A stretch of 64,000 nucleotides of DNA from Sphaerosporella brunnea (GCA_008704415.1 VXIS01000210.1:1-64000); one strand, 5' to 3'; counted from the first letter of the stretch, positions 20,413 through 32,583 are shown. The notes: generated from the sequence alone by a model not told the origin. Made by a program: numbers and translations.

Positions 20413-23089
20413 ATGCTACAACAAGATCCGCCTACCACTACTACAACCGAGACCACCGAGATGAGCTCCCCCAAACCCCCCGCCCACCTTGAAGCCCGCT
20501 TCTCTCGGCGGCGCACACGCCGCAGCGGCACGTCCTCGCCCTTACTGCCGGGCCAAGCGTCACTCCTCGCCACAACCCGCCGGCAAACCCTCCTCGAAGC
20601 GCGCAAATCGCACCTCCGGGCGCGGGCGCAGCACGTCGAGAAAGTGCGGCGGTCACGCGCCGACAGCCACTCGGCGGTAGCCGAGCGGCTGCTCGCGCTG
20701 CAGGAAAGCATGAGCGCGGCGCAAAAGTCGCGGAACGCTATACTGGCGAAGATCGCCGGGAGCTGTGCGAGCGAGGTTGCGAAGGCCAAGCGGACGGCGA
20801 ACGAGATGCGGGCTAAGAGGGAGGAGGAGACGAGGAGGCTGAGGGAGGGGTTTGAGGAACGGATGAGGGAGGCGGAGAGACGGAGAGAGGCTGCGTTGAT
20901 GGAGAGGGGCGCGAGGAGGAGGAGGAGAAGCAGCGTTTCGGCCGATGGGTCGGCGGTTTCTAGGGCGGAGAAGGAACGGGAGGCTGCGAGGAGGATTTTG
21001 AGGGCTTGGAGAAAGAGTAGAGATCGCAGGATTGCGACTGGATTTCTGGCGTTGGGCCTTACGATTGAGAGTGTTAGAGATGCTGACTTTATGGCCGTTT
21101 CCACGAGGTTTCAGCAGGAGGAGGTGCTGAAGGCTACAAGTAGGCTTCTGCTGAGGTGTGGGCTGCTGGAGGGCATCGAGGGCGTTGAGGGCGCGGTCGA
21201 GAAGTGTTGTCGCACGTTTTTGAGTGCGTATCTAATCCTGGGGCATCCTGGGGAGGTGCTGAGCAATGATGGGGAGAAGGAAAAGGTCATTTCACCTGTT
21301 CTTTTCTTTGTGGGTGCTGGCTGACAGTTCGGTTTAGGCACTTATTACTCGGTCAAAGGATCTCTTAATCGCCTTCGAATCTTTCCTGTCTTCACCAACT
21401 TTTCCACCGCCGGATGCACTCTACAATGCCTGGAGCGAGTTCAGCACCGCCTTCGATTCCTGGAAATCTCGTGACTCGCAAATATTCATCCAGACCATGG
21501 TGGCCCAATACGCTGAGCTCGATCTGATCTGGCAAAAGGTCAAGGATGACACCACCGGCGGCGTGGCCGAGGACTTTAAGGAAGGCATCCGCGAAAATCA
21601 GCTCGTGCTTCTCGTCCGAATCCGCCGGCTGGCCGGTGATAGGACCAGGGATTTGATCCGCACCGCCGTCAAGGAGACCCGGCGAACTAGATTACCCAAG
21701 AAGGAGAAGCGGGATACGAAGCCACGAGAGGTTCCCTCATCTGATGCTACCACCGTGTCGACCGCTCCCTCCCCGGCCCCGTCGCCAGCCCCAACACCAC
21801 TGCCCGCCCCGCAAGTTGGCTTCGACACAGTTGCCGGTGGCACAGATGGTATGCCATCGAATCGGCAGATCATCCACGAACTAGCTCTGGACAAAGAATT
21901 CCGGCTGCAGCCGCGCAAGCGTAGTCAGCTAGAGCAGATGGTGGAGGACACAGCGAAGGCAGCATTCTGGGCCACCATGCGTCAAGACATCGCCGACGGA
22001 AAGCTCGAGAAATGGATCCCATCTCTCGCAGAGACCGTACGCGCGAAGCTCTTGCGACTGCTAGATCCCAACGGCACTTTCTACCGCGCGGTCGCAGACT
22101 CGATGGACATCGACCTGATCACGCAGCAGTGCCACGCGGGCTCGTACGACCACGAAAAGCTGCTCTCCTACGTGCTTAGTCTCCTTCCCAAGATCTGCTC
22201 TCCTGCGCGCGACGACGACGTCAAGGCTCTCCTTGAGGACACTACGGGTGACTACATCTCGCGGCTGCAAAAGCTTCTGGACGTGCTAGAAGCCATGCAG
22301 CTCGACCACGCCAACTTCCTCCTGATGATCTCCGCGCCACAAGTAGTGCCCGAAGCCATCCCGTACGAGCGCCGGCTCTTCGCCGCCGACCTTGCCGCGG
22401 AAAGAACATCACTCACCAAAACCACCGCCTGGCTCACCCAAGCCAAGTCCCAGCTCCCAGACGGCACGGATCCGAAAGAAATTCACATGCACGCCTTCTT
22501 AAACATCCTCTTCTCCCTAGACCAACTAAAGTCCGATAACATCCCCGAGACCTTCCACCTCGACCACCAGCGCCTCACAGGCACCCGCGACACCCTCCGC
22601 GGCATCATCCTCGGCGGCGCAATCTCACTGACAGTAAAAACCCTCCTCCGCCGCGACGTCCGTGCCGTGTGGAAAGAGCTCAAATCCCACATCTCGCACC
22701 TCCTCCTCAAGGAGCCCCGTAGCAGCGACAAGGATATCGCTTCCGGTGTCCGCCGGTTTGTGGAAGAGACAAGCGCGCATCCCCTCGCCACGCTCGCCGC
22801 GGTCGAGAACGCGGTTATCAGGATTTTGCAGCGCGGCACGGCAGATCCGGTGGTCAGGGTCGTAGCGAATAGGCTGAGGGGATTTGTGAAAGAACGTCTG
22901 GCGGAGGGGAGTAGTGCGGAGAGGGTTAGGCTTGCGGCTAGTGCCGGGGAGGTTCTGGTGGGATGGGGCGTAGGTGAGTGGATTGCGGAGGTGGGGAGTG
23001 TGGTTGAGAAGGTCACCATTTGGAGGGCGGTGGATAGGGGGGTTTATGCAAGGTGGTATGATGAGATTTTGGGGGTGAGGGGTGTATAG
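20413..23089 (+). CDS. Tcp11/Sok1-family protein
   Basis: Two exons, 20413-21285 and 21338-23089, with a 52-nt phase-0 intron (donor GTCATT, acceptor TTTAG) give 874 aa. The N-terminal part has a charged Arg/Glu-rich coiled coil (about 60-180) and an IQ-like stretch (ARRILRAWRKSRDRR). From about residue 240 to the end it resembles the T-complex-11 domain: FLSAYLILGHPGEVLS, then after the intron ALITRSKDLLIAFESFLSS, ENQLVLLVRIRRLAGDR, and the C-terminal helical region with LDVLEAMQLDHANF. Yeast Sok1 and mouse Tcp11 modulate cAMP-PKA signalling, so a similar role is inferred. A Pro/Ala linker (APSPAPSPAPTPLPAPQ) splits the domain. The start MLQQDP at 20413 is followed by a second Met at codon 17. 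Confidence 0.8.
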
Positions 23090-24651
23090 AATAGAGGGCG
23101 GCGGAGTTCCTTTTTCTTTTACTTTTGCGTTGCGTTTATTTTTGCGGAGGTTAGCATCCGTTTTTTTTTTTCGTTCTCGACTGGGAATTGTTTTCTGTTC
23201 TGTTACGGCTGGCTGGCTGGATGCTGTTGTTGTTATTATTTTTGATTGTTGATTGTTAATTGTTGATTTGTGGTTACGGGATTGTGATGAGTTTTTTTTT
23301 TTCGTGCTTTTTTGCTTATACTTACGGCTTTTTAAAGTGTTTATTTATACATTATATATGAGAATTCGAATGGATGATATATTATGATATATGCTTTGGC
23401 GGTTGGATGGTGATGGTGAGAGAGGGAAGGAAGGAGAAGGGTTTGGGGGCGGCAGCCCTATCTTCTGGGTATCTAACCTCCATCTCGATAGATTTGGGGG
23501 CCTTGGAATGGTGGTGCGTGGGATAGCCTCGTCCGGTTGGGTCCTGCCCATGGTTTTATGATGGCCCCATCGAACATGTGCAGCGGTGGCCGCAGATCAC
23601 GAGTTCGCACTCGGTGAAGCGTTAACTATCGTTCTCTCTGTAGGTTGCGGTCGATAGTACCAGCTGCAGCGAGTAGAGGAAGGAGTGTGAATCGGGTGGT
23701 GGAAGGTCACGGCGAATTGGCACAGTTCTTTTGATGGTTGGAAGTGTTACTAGGGGGAATTCGTCAATGGCGGCGTCCAACTGCCGAGTGCTCGCTTACC
23801 TACCGCTTGTGAACCGAGCAGACTGAGGTTAACTTTTTCTGTCGACACGAGTACCTATTCCGTCTGCAAATACGGCGAAAGGGCTCTGATTCCCGGTGAT
23901 TGCAGCGGCGTTGCAGTCCTGAGCGTGAAGGGGATCTGTACTGCTCTTCGGGGTGCTCGGGATGCTTGCCGTGGCATATACCAACAGGTTGATGGATACG
24001 TCCTCGGAAGTCGCTGCGTTTGGATGGACGGGAGAGTAAACCTGCGTTTAATCTTCCATGTAGGTAGGTGTTTCAGATTCTGGTGTCTACTGTTGGAAGG
24101 CAGGCGTTTAAGAGGAATCCATCGAGCCGTACAACGCAGAACTGTCGACCTCGCGTTCCTGGTGTCGAAGCTTGCCGGCGCTTCGGTCCACGTCGATTAG
24201 AGCGGCTAAGGTCACATGCTTCTCGATTACTAGTAGATCGCTTCGGAGATCGCTATCGCGTTTGTGGGGTGCTGCGTCTAGCAAAGCTTTGCTTGAGCTC
24301 ACGCGAGCGCCAGCTCCGCCAGCACCCTGCACTCTGTTCAACTTCTTCGGAACTCAGAAGCGTGCCTTGCCTTGCATCGATCTTCATTTCGGGCCTTCCC
24401 GCAAATTGTCTGATCTAGATCGGCATTTCTACATGACTCCAAATTTGGGCTCCGGTTGCCAGAAGACCTTGGCGCGCCAAGCCGGATTCAACAGAGGCCA
24501 CGCCGCCTCTCAGCCACCTCCGAGAAACACACATCTCTCGCCAACGACGACGACGACGACGACGACGGCGAGCTCAGCTACTCCTCTCCCGAAGCTCTTA
24601 CTGCCGTTGAAGCTCTAGTCGGAGGACACGCGCTTTTCGCCAACCGCCACA
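23090..24651. other. Intergenic, 3' end of the Tcp11 gene and KEX1 upstream region
   Basis: T-rich 3' flank (23110-23350) followed by sequence of mixed composition. A (GAC)n tract lies at about 24546-24568, about 80 bp before the KEX1 start. Open frames here, such as 24172-24618, lack family features. Confidence 0.5.
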
Positions 24652-26509
24652 ATGCGGTTCTCCACGCTGACGGCTGCGGTCGCTCTCCTGATTGCTTCAG
24701 CTGAGATCACATGTGCCGCGTCGGCGGCCGCGGCGGACTACTTTGTACGATCATTACCGGGGCAACCGAACGATGGATCTCCGGTCAAGATGCATGCTGG
24801 GTGCGAACACCTGGAGGGTCTTAATAGACTTGGCTAACGCGCGCAGGCACATCGAGGTCGACGCTGAAAACAACGGCCACCTCTTCTTCTGGCACTTCCA
24901 AAACAAGCACATCGCGCAACGGCAACGAACAGTAATATGGCTGAATGGAGGACCGGGGTGCTCATCAATGGACGGCGCAATGATGGAGATTGGTCCCTAC
25001 AGATTAAAAGACGACCACACCCTGGTGGAGAACCCCGCTTCGTGGCACGAGTTTGCGAATGTGCTATTTGTGGACCAACCTGTCGGCACCGGCTTTAGCT
25101 ACGTGAACACGGACCACTACCTAACCGAGCTTAACCAAATGTCGGATCAGTTCATCATATTCTTGACCAAGTTCTTCGAGATGTTCCCGGAGTACGAGGC
25201 CGATGATATCTACATTGCCGGAGAGTCTTATGCCGGCCAGCACATACCTTATATCACGGATGCCATTCTCAAGCGCAATGAACAGGCCGGAGTGAAGACG
25301 CCGTGGAGTGTCAAGGGACTGCTCATCGGCAATGGCTGGATTGATCCGGAACCACAATACCTTTCCTACACCACATTCGCCTACAAACATGGAGTGCTCG
25401 AAAAGGACTCAAACAAGGCCAAAGCTATCGAGATGCAGCTCTCTATCTGCATGCAGGATCTCGCCCGCGGGGGTGCCAACCATGTCGACACTACTTCGTG
25501 TGAGCGGGTTTTGAACGACATCCTCAGCAGAACTCAGCATAAAAATGACAAGGGCGAAAACGTCTGCTACAACATGTACGACGTGCGTCTGACCGATTCC
25601 TTCCCGTCCTGCGGCATGAACTGGCCCCCGGACCTTGAAAAGCTCACCCCATACCTACGGCGGAAAGACGTCACGGAAGCTCTCCACATCAACCCCGACA
25701 AAAAAGCCGGCTGGACCGAATGTGCCGGTGCCGTGTCCTCCGCCTTTAGAGCCCGGAACTCCAAACCCTCCGTCACCCTCCTCGCCAACATACTTGAAAA
25801 AGTCCCCGTTCTTCTTTTCTCCGGAGACCAGGATCTCATCTGCAACCATATCGGCACGGAGGAGCTCATCAACAACCTATCATGGAACGGCGGTAAAGGA
25901 TTTGAGCTCTCCCCCGGGAACTGGGCCCCACGTGAGGATTGGATGTTTGAAGGCAAGCCGGCAGGTATCTACCAGAGCGCCCGCAACCTGACATACGTCC
26001 TGTTTTACAATGCGTCACACATGGTTCCTTACGACGTCCCGCATGCCAGCCGTGACATGCTGGATCGATTCATGGGCGTCGACATCGCCGACATCGGCGG
26101 CTCGCCCAAAGACTCTAAAATTGCCGGTGAAAAAGGCCCGTTGATCGCAGTTGGTAACCACCCCAACTCGACTGCTGCAAAGGAACAGGAAATCGCCAAG
26201 CTGCAGGCGGCCAAGTGGGAGGCTTATCGCAGATCCGGAGAGGTAGCGTTGGTGCTTGTCGCCTCGGCAGCCGTGATTTGGGGTGTTTTCATCTGGAGGC
26301 AGCGGCAGAAGAGGAATCGTTTAGGATACAAGGGAGTGCGCAGCGACGTTGGATTAGAGGAAGGACGGGAATGGGATGAAGGGCAATTGGAGGATTTGGC
26401 GCCGAGAAGAGATAGGCATAGATCCCTGGATGAAGAGCATTATTCTCTCGGTGGCGAGAGTAGTGACGAGGAGGACAGTGCCACAGGGAAGGGAAAACAT
26501 AAGATGTAG
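24652..26509 (+). CDS. KEX1: Kex1-like pheromone-processing carboxypeptidase
   Basis: Two exons, 24652-24800 and 24847-26509, with a 46-nt intron inside codon 50, encode 603 aa. It is a serine carboxypeptidase (S10) that trims C-terminal Lys/Arg from Golgi cargo. A signal peptide (about 1-26, [20 protein letters not shown]) is followed by [20 protein letters not shown]. The nucleophile is Ser177 in GESYAG, and the other triad members are Asp379 in SGDQDLICN and His441 in NASHMVPY. A single membrane segment lies at about 516-533 ([18 protein letters not shown]), followed by a basic stop and a long acidic cytosolic tail that would carry Golgi retention information. The length and type I topology fit Kex1 and argue against vacuolar carboxypeptidase Y, which has no membrane anchor. 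Confidence 0.93.
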
Positions 26510-27434
26510 TGGAATGAGCGTTGTTAGACGGGATTGTACACTGGAATTTGGGGACTCATTGCAAGGCCGGCTTGTTTTGTTCTGTTTTTTTCTTTTTTTG
26601 CTGCTACCCTATTGGCTTTTCTTACATTAGCTAGTCGCTCCGATATATATCTGTGAGGATACATGTAATAGAAGCGATTTGATGATCGACAAGACTTGCG
26701 CATGCACACGATACCGGCGCTCTCTCGGAGTCTCCCATTTTCGAGTACTGACTTCTTACTCCAGCTAGGCGCTTCCGGGCAGGCTTCTGGAAAACGCTGA
26801 CTGGAACGTCTCTATCCGATCGTGGGGTACCCGTGAGAATGAATCACGCCGGTTTCAACGGTTTCAAGTCAACATATGCTTACACCGCCATGCTTCAAGG
26901 CTGGATCCGGATACTCCCGGCGGCGGCTGCCTTTTCCCTGCGTCTGCATCTGCATGTGCCGAATCGCGATATGCAGCAGCATAGATATTCAAATTGATGA
27001 TGTCTGTTTCGATAAATCGTAGGCAACCGGTGCTGTTCTTGGGTTATGCCGGCCGGAACGGAAAATGTAGGCAGCAGCCATGCAGGGGCATGTGCTTCGA
27101 CGGCAGCGCTATGGCTGAAAAGGGGACCCATCAGAACTTTCGATATGAAATCCGCCCTCCCGCTCTCCCGCCCCCCGACTTGGCCAATCAACCGCACACT
27201 GAACATCATCAGTGCGCGCTGCGCGGCCCCTGCAATTACCATGCGCGGCCTGTCATTCCATCGTTCCGAGACGGGCTTCAAACAAAAAATTCAAGCCTCC
27301 TCTCTCCAGGGGGGAGGGGCGTAGATCCATCAACCTCCCACTGCCAACGCCACTGAAGGAAGATAAAAAAAAACAAAAAAACAAAAAAAAAAGTTAACCA
27401 CAAACAAAAAACAAAAACAAACGGCTGAACCACG
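26510..27434. other. Intergenic spacer between KEX1 and the fructosamine-kinase-like gene
   Basis: It contains the KEX1 3' region and, near 27365-27421, an A-rich leader just before the next start codon. No gene is supported. Confidence 0.5.
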
Positions 27435-28783
27435 ATGAATCTGATGACGACGCTACCCACCACCGGCACCGAGGCGAATCGGCAACTAGGCGAGGATCTG
27501 GGCCAGCAGATCGAGGTTGACGATGCCGTCTTATCGCGTATGTTCCGAGCAGGAAGGACGAGGGATGGGACGTTGGCATTGACACGCGCAGGATTACCGC
27601 CCGGAACACAGATTCTGAGTGCTTCAAGGCACGGCTCAGACCGGTGGGCGCGCTCGGCAAAGGTGGTTGCGAAGCTTCCGGATGGTACTGTCCGGCCGTA
27701 CTTTCTACGGGTATGCTCTCTCTTCCTCCTCTCTCCTCCCTCCTCCCCCTGTGCCGATGTGCTGACACGCCTCAGGGCTCCGCCGGCGAATCAGGCAAGC
27801 AGATGATGCGCGGCGAATACGAGTCACTCCTCGCGATCTGGAACGTAGTCCCCACGTTCTGTCCGCGGCCCATAGGCTGGGGCGCCTTCAAGAGCAAGCC
27901 AAACACCTACTACAACCTCTCGGTCTTCCACGAGCGAGTGTCATCACCTCCGGATCCCGGCGCATTCGCCACGATGCTGGCACGCCTGCACACGCGGTCC
28001 AAGTCTCCCGACGGACGCTTCGGGTTCCCGGTGGCCACGTTCTTTGGCGAGGTGCTCAACGAGCGCGTGGGCGCCGACTCGTGGGAGGAGTGCTTTACGG
28101 CCGCAATACGCCACCTGCTGGCGCTGGACGAGGAGATCAACGGCGCCGACGAGGCGCTCGTCGAGCTCCGCGAGGAGCTGATCGCCCGCGTGATCCCCCG
28201 GCTCCTGCGCCCGCTGGTGAAGATAAAGCCCGCGCTGATCCACGGCGACCTGTGTTTGTCCAACGCGGGCATCGGGGACTCGGACTCGGTCGAGGGCAGC
28301 GGCAACGTCATGGTGTGGCGCCCGGCGGCAATGTACGCGCACAACGAGTTTGAACTCGGCATGTGGCGCGCCGTTGTGAACGGCTTCGATCGCAGGTTCT
28401 TGAGGGCGTATCTCAAGCAGGTGCCCATTTCCGAACCGAAGAGCGATTTTGAGGATCGAAATGCGTTGTACGCTCTGAGGCATGTGATCGCGTGCTCGAT
28501 TCGATACCCAGGGAGCGCAAAGTATAGGCTCGCGATTGCGGATGAGATGAGGGCGCTGGTGAGAAGGTTCTCGCCGGGCCCAGACAAGGCGCTGCCGTTG
28601 CCAGGGGTGGATGAGGAGGAGACTCTGGTGGATGAGGTCGACGGTGATGGCGCTACCGTGCTTGTGGGCACTGGGACCGTGGCGCCTCCGCCGCCGCTGA
28701 ATAAGGCGGCCAAGAGTGAAAAAGTGGGGAATAGGGCGAAAAGTAAAAGTATCGTGGGTGGGAAGTTGGTGAAGCGGTTATAG
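27435..28783 (+). CDS. Fructosamine/ketosamine-3-kinase-like protein, probable pseudokinase
   Basis: Two exons, 27435-27710 and 27776-28783, with a 65-nt intron of phase 0 encode 427 aa. The fold is recognised from FLRGSAGESGKQMMRGEYES across the exon junction, RPIGWGAF, the catalytic-loop-like KPALIHGDLCLSNAG and the fungal fructosamine-kinase signature YAHNEFELGMWR. The family phosphorylates sugar adducts on proteins so that they fall off. In active relatives the segment before YAHNE carries a metal-binding Asp (FD-A/P); here it reads VMVWRPAAM, with Arg in that place, so catalysis may be lost. A C-terminal tail of about 60 residues rich in Pro, Lys and Val goes beyond the usual 300-residue kinase. 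ATG 27435 is followed by an in-frame Met at codon 4. Confidence 0.8.
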
Positions 28784-29053
28784 ACGCTGCTGCTGCGCGG
28801 CTTTTGTATTTCTATGCAGGTTTGGCATTTCCTACGGGCGTTTGCGATAAATTGGATACATATTACCTTGGCACTACTCATGTATAACGCAGATAAACTA
28901 GTAATTGGGGTTGTGGGGTTGTTCTTCTAACACTATCATAGATTTCATTTTATGCATGGCTAATGCGGTGCATGCATCACTATATCAACCTTTGATAGTG
29001 ATCATTCAATATATGAGCCTCAAGCCAATATTAGAGCCGTCAAAGTAGTCCGC

Positions 29054-30542
29054 TCACAGTTTACTCTCCTTCTGCGCCTCTTCATGCATAAATTTGCTTC
29101 CCATCTTCCTGCTGACCGCCCTCCTGATATCCTCATCAGACAGTCCCCTCGCTTCCACGGCGGGGTTGTACCCCCTCCCACCAACCTTCTCCGCCTCGCC
29201 ATCCACCCTCTTACTCGCCGCTCCATCAGCGCGTTTATACACGGTGACGACGGCGGCGCCACCCAGGCCCAAATTGTGCTGCAACGCCGCATCAACACCG
29301 TCGACATTGCGCTCGCCGGCCCACCCCCTCAAATGCCACGTCAACTCGGCGCACTGCGCAATACCGGTAGCACCAAGCGGATGTCCCTTCGAGATCAGGC
29401 CGCCACTGGGATTGACGACGCAGCGGCCGCCATAGGTGATGTCGCCGCGGCGCACCATCTCGTGCGCCTTTCCCGGCGGGCACAGACCCAGCGCGTCGAT
29501 CGTGACCATCTCGTTGGCGCTGAAACAGTCGTGCAGCTCCACCAGCTTGACGGACGAGGCTGCCACCCCGGCTTGGGCTAAGGCGGCTTTGGCCGCCCGC
29601 CGCGTCATGTCTGCGCCGACGAGCTCGATCGCCGAGTCGGAATACAGGCTCGGCGTGTCGGTGGCTAGAGACTGGCCTGCGATCAGAACGGCGCGCGGTT
29701 TTAGCTGCGGGTGCGTATCGAGGAAGGCTTGCGAGACGATTACGGCTGCGGCTGCGCCGTCGGATGTGGGGCAGCTGTAATGTGGGGTGGTATCAGCCAG
29801 TCTCCGGCACAACTCGGGGGGGTACCCACCACTGCAGCTTCGTCAACGGCGCATGGATCATGGGCGAGCCCAAGATTTGGTCCAAAGTATAAACGTCTCT
29901 AAACTGGGAGTAAGGGTTTCTAGTAGAGTGTTGATGGTTTACTCTAGCGATTTCCGCAAAGTCTTCGGGGTTCGCGCCGTGTTTCTCCATATACTCCCTG
30001 CCCGCGTTTCCGAACAGCTGGGCGGCGCCGGGCGCCTTCGGGTCGATGCCGCGCGTCGCGTGCAGCAGCTTGTAGGTTTTGTCCAAAGGGTTGGTCCGGT
30101 CTTTGTAGAAGCTTTGCAGGCTGCCGGGAAACATCTTTTCGAAGCCGACCACGAGGACTACGTTTGCGAGGCCCGAGGCGCAGAGTTGTCGCGCCATGAA
30201 CAGCCCCGTGCTGCCCGTGCTGCAGTTGTTGTTGACGTTGTAGATGGGGATGCCGGTCATGCCTACCACGTTCTTTCCCATCAGTATCTCTCTAATCTAC
30301 AACACATGCACCAGCAAGATGTGAAAGTCACCAAATTGGTAGAACACGCGCTGTCCGCACGTCGAATCGCCGTACGCGTAGCATGCAACTCCTTGGTCGA
30401 CATCGTCGTAGTTTATCTCGGCGTCCACGAGTGCTTTGACGCCCGCCTCGAAACCCATCGCGGGATAGTCCACCTGGCCCCGCGGCTTGATGAATTTTGT
30501 CATGCCCACCCCGAGGACGTAGGTTGGACTTGCGGACGACAT
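29054..30542 (-). CDS. SCP-x type thiolase (sterol carrier/3-ketoacyl-CoA thiolase-like), peroxisomal
   Basis: Three exons, 30332-30542, 29830-30262 and 29054-29774, with introns of 69 and 55 nt, encode 454 aa. It starts [17 protein letters not shown]. The acyl-accepting Cys is at about residue 84 in [13 protein letters not shown]. Other thiolase motifs are [26 protein letters not shown] and the glycine loop LGLGGAAVV. The protein ends in SKL, a peroxisomal targeting signal type 1, so it should act in the peroxisome matrix in cleavage of branched or sterol-type 3-ketoacyl-CoAs. The fused SCP2 lipid-transfer domain of animal SCP-x is absent. Joins at Gly71 (QF-GM) and at Cys-Cys-Pro-Thr-Ser-Asp-Gly restore conserved residues, which supports them. 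Confidence 0.9.
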
Positions 30543-30630
30543 TGTAGCGTTTTGGTTGCTTGTTTTTTTTTTTTTGAGTGTGTTGGGTTTGTATGATGGG
30601 AGCTGGACATGTAGATGCTGGCAGGTAGGT

Positions 30631-30639
30631 CTATATAAG
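30631..30639 (-). promoter_or_regulatory. TATA-like box of the thiolase gene
   Basis: On the minus strand CTTATATAGA lies about 90 nt upstream of the thiolase ATG at 30542. An A-rich tract (30561-30572) lies between it and the start codon. Position and sequence fit a core promoter, but no initiation site is known. Confidence 0.4.
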
Positions 30640-30886
30640 CTCGGGTTGGCGGCGGCTGTGGGGATGCCTTCCGCCCTCCCGAGCTTTGTGGGGAAACAAG
30701 GTCGTGGATGGATGGCCGAGGTCTGGGGATGCTTGTGATCCCCCCCCGCCCACCAAGCGAAGACGGAAATTCTGCTTACTAAACCTGTCGCTACAAATTC
30801 AACGACGCAAAGCTTCGCTGCGTGATTTCGAGGGCGAGAGGTTGACTACTGTACCCGCCACACGAGCAAGCACAAGGGTCCGTTGA

Positions 30887-31070
30887 GGGCATTATTCCCA
30901 TGAGGGCCGCTCAGACAGGCGTTTATATTTTTTTTTTCGACGTTTCTGGATTTAAGGCCAGTTTCGGCGTCAAATGGCTTACAGGCATCGATCGATAAAC
31001 AGCCGGTTGAAAATTCGGATATCCAAGTCAAAAACGCCCGTCTGAGCGGCCCTATGCATAATTTATGCCC
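30887..31070. mobile_element. MITE-like inverted-repeat element (184 bp)
   Basis: Both ends begin GGGCAT and carry GGGCCGCTCAGAC(A/G)GGCGTTT as inverted repeats of roughly 40 bp. There is no coding content. The termini are inferred from where the similarity stops, and no clear target duplication is visible. It lies 70 bp left of the Tc1/mariner-like element. Confidence 0.65.
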
Positions 31071-31140
31071 TATTCTGGAGTTGTTGTGTTGTGTTTTTTT
31101 TGTGGGCGTGCGGCACAACGGGCCAAGAGCACCACGGGTA

Positions 31141-31253
31141 CACTGGAGCGCAAAAGTTCATGAATTCCGGGGCTAAGCGCAGCCGCGACACCTCAAATTT
31201 TCCGTAGAGCGAATACCAGCGACCGACCCCCTAAAACACCACCAAAATGCCTC
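31141..31253. repeat. Left terminal inverted repeat of the two-gene transposon
   Basis: It pairs with 34105-34216. It ends within the first codons of the transposase gene (ATGCCTC). Confidence 0.9.
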
Positions 31254-32583
31254 CCCGCAAGGCCTGCACTCCGGCGCAGCATGAACAAGTGAAAATGATG
31301 TTAGAGCTTGGCACGGATCTCAAAACAATCGCGTCTTCGGTGACTCCGCCCATCAGCTACAACACGGTGTGCAAAATGGCTCGCAACTACCGAAGTTTCT
31401 CAACAACCAAAACTCCTCGCATGGTGTCGCAAGGCCGGCCGTGCCTAATCACGCCGTTTATGGAACAGGTAGGGCCTGGGTAGGGAGAAGATGTGGTGAC
31501 GCGACGCGACTGACTGACGGGGTAAGGGGTTACGCGAATATTTGCAGGAGCGGCCAAGTGTCTACCTTGACGAGGTACAATGGTTTTTATGGGACGAGTT
31601 TGAAGTGTGGGTATCAGAGGATACTGTCTCAAGGTGGTTGACAAAGAGACGGTTCCGGAAGAAGCGCATACGCTTTGTGGCTGAGGAGCTGTCACGGCTC
31701 AAGGTTAAGGGGTGGCTCGGCGCTAGGGTTAGGGTGTCACGTGACGCGCGGTCACGTGACGGGAAAGCATAAATGGCGAGGTTTCACTTGTTTTTGTTTC
31801 TTTTCTTCTTTTCTTCTTTACAGAACGTCTTGTATACTAGCGAACCTAGTAACCTTGAACCATCTTGTCTTGTCTCGTCTTCTTCTGCCTCTTGTCCTTG
31901 TCCTCCTGCCTCCGGTCCTTGCCTCGAAAGCTGCGTACCTTGGACGTTTCCTCGCGCCTGTCCCGTTACAGGAGCAAGACGTGTTTTTACGCGATGATTG
32001 GATGCGGCGCCTCTCCCAATGGAAGCACTGGCAGCTTGTCTTTGTAGACGAGTCAGCAGCAAATGAAAGAACGAAGGATAGAAAGCATGGGTGGGCACCA
32101 ATTGGTGTACGTCCTACTGAGCGGCGACCTCACAAAAGGTCCGAACGATGGTCAATCCTTCCAGCGTATACCAGCCGCGGCGGCTACATCGCATACGAGA
32201 TCATTCAAGGCGCCTTTACCAAAGAAGCCTTTCTGAGTTTCCTTCGAGACAAGGTATTGCCGCTGTGCAATCGGTACGATCCAGACAATCCACGGGAAAA
32301 CTCGGTTTTGGTTATGGACAACGCGTCCATACATCGAGGTCCAGAGATACGCGCTCTTTGCGATGAATTTGGAGTTCGATTGGAGTATCTGCCGCCTTAT
32401 TCACCAGACTACAACCCGATTGAAGAGTCTTTTGCGGAGTTAAAGGCGTGGATGCGGAAGAATCGCGATTTGGCGGACAGTTTTGCTGAGGACTTCGGGG
32501 GGTTTATCGAGCTTGGAGTAAAAACGCTGGTGTATAAAGCAGGAAAGCACTTCGCATCATGCTGTATATCATTGGAGGATTGA
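31247..32583 (+). CDS. IS630/Tc1/mariner-type transposase (DD34E)
   Basis: Three exons, 31247-31468, 31548-31703 and 31972-32583, with introns of 79 and 268 nt, both phase 0, encode 329 aa. An N-terminal helix-turn-helix region (QHEQVKMMLELGTDLKTIA, then NTVCKMARNYRS) binds the TIRs. The catalytic core follows with Asp152 in LVFVDESAANERT, Asp242 in VLVMDNASIHRG and Glu277 in YLPPYSPDYNPIEES, giving 34 residues between the second Asp and Glu. KHGWAPIGVRP is the usual strand after the first Asp. All three catalytic residues are present and the frame is uninterrupted, so this copy may be active. The second intron is long and holds two GTCACGTGAC palindromes and a telomere-like CTAGGGTTAGGG. The exact 3' splice site (TTACAG at 31971) is inferred. 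Confidence 0.88.
31736..31760. promoter_or_regulatory. Two GTCACGTGAC palindromes in transposase intron 2
   Basis: Perfect 10-bp palindromes lie at 31736-31745 and 31751-31760. The core CACGTG is an E-box, and TCACGTGA resembles the site of Cbf1-like bHLH proteins. Function is unproven. Confidence 0.5.

Noticed and set aside
20376..21104. 242-codon minus-strand frame
   Set aside because: Leu/Ser/Arg shadow of the Tcp11 coiled coil.
24172..24618. 148-codon plus-strand frame before KEX1
   Set aside because: Poly-Thr from the GAC repeat and no recognisable motif; more likely the KEX1 leader region.
24801..24846. Start of KEX1 at the longer open frame beginning 24692
   Set aside because: That frame lacks a signal peptide; the spliced start at 24652 gives a signal sequence and the conserved VKMHAG-HIEV junction.
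27910..28881. 323-codon minus-strand frame
   Set aside because: Antisense of the fructosamine-kinase-like gene, whose strand shows conserved motifs.
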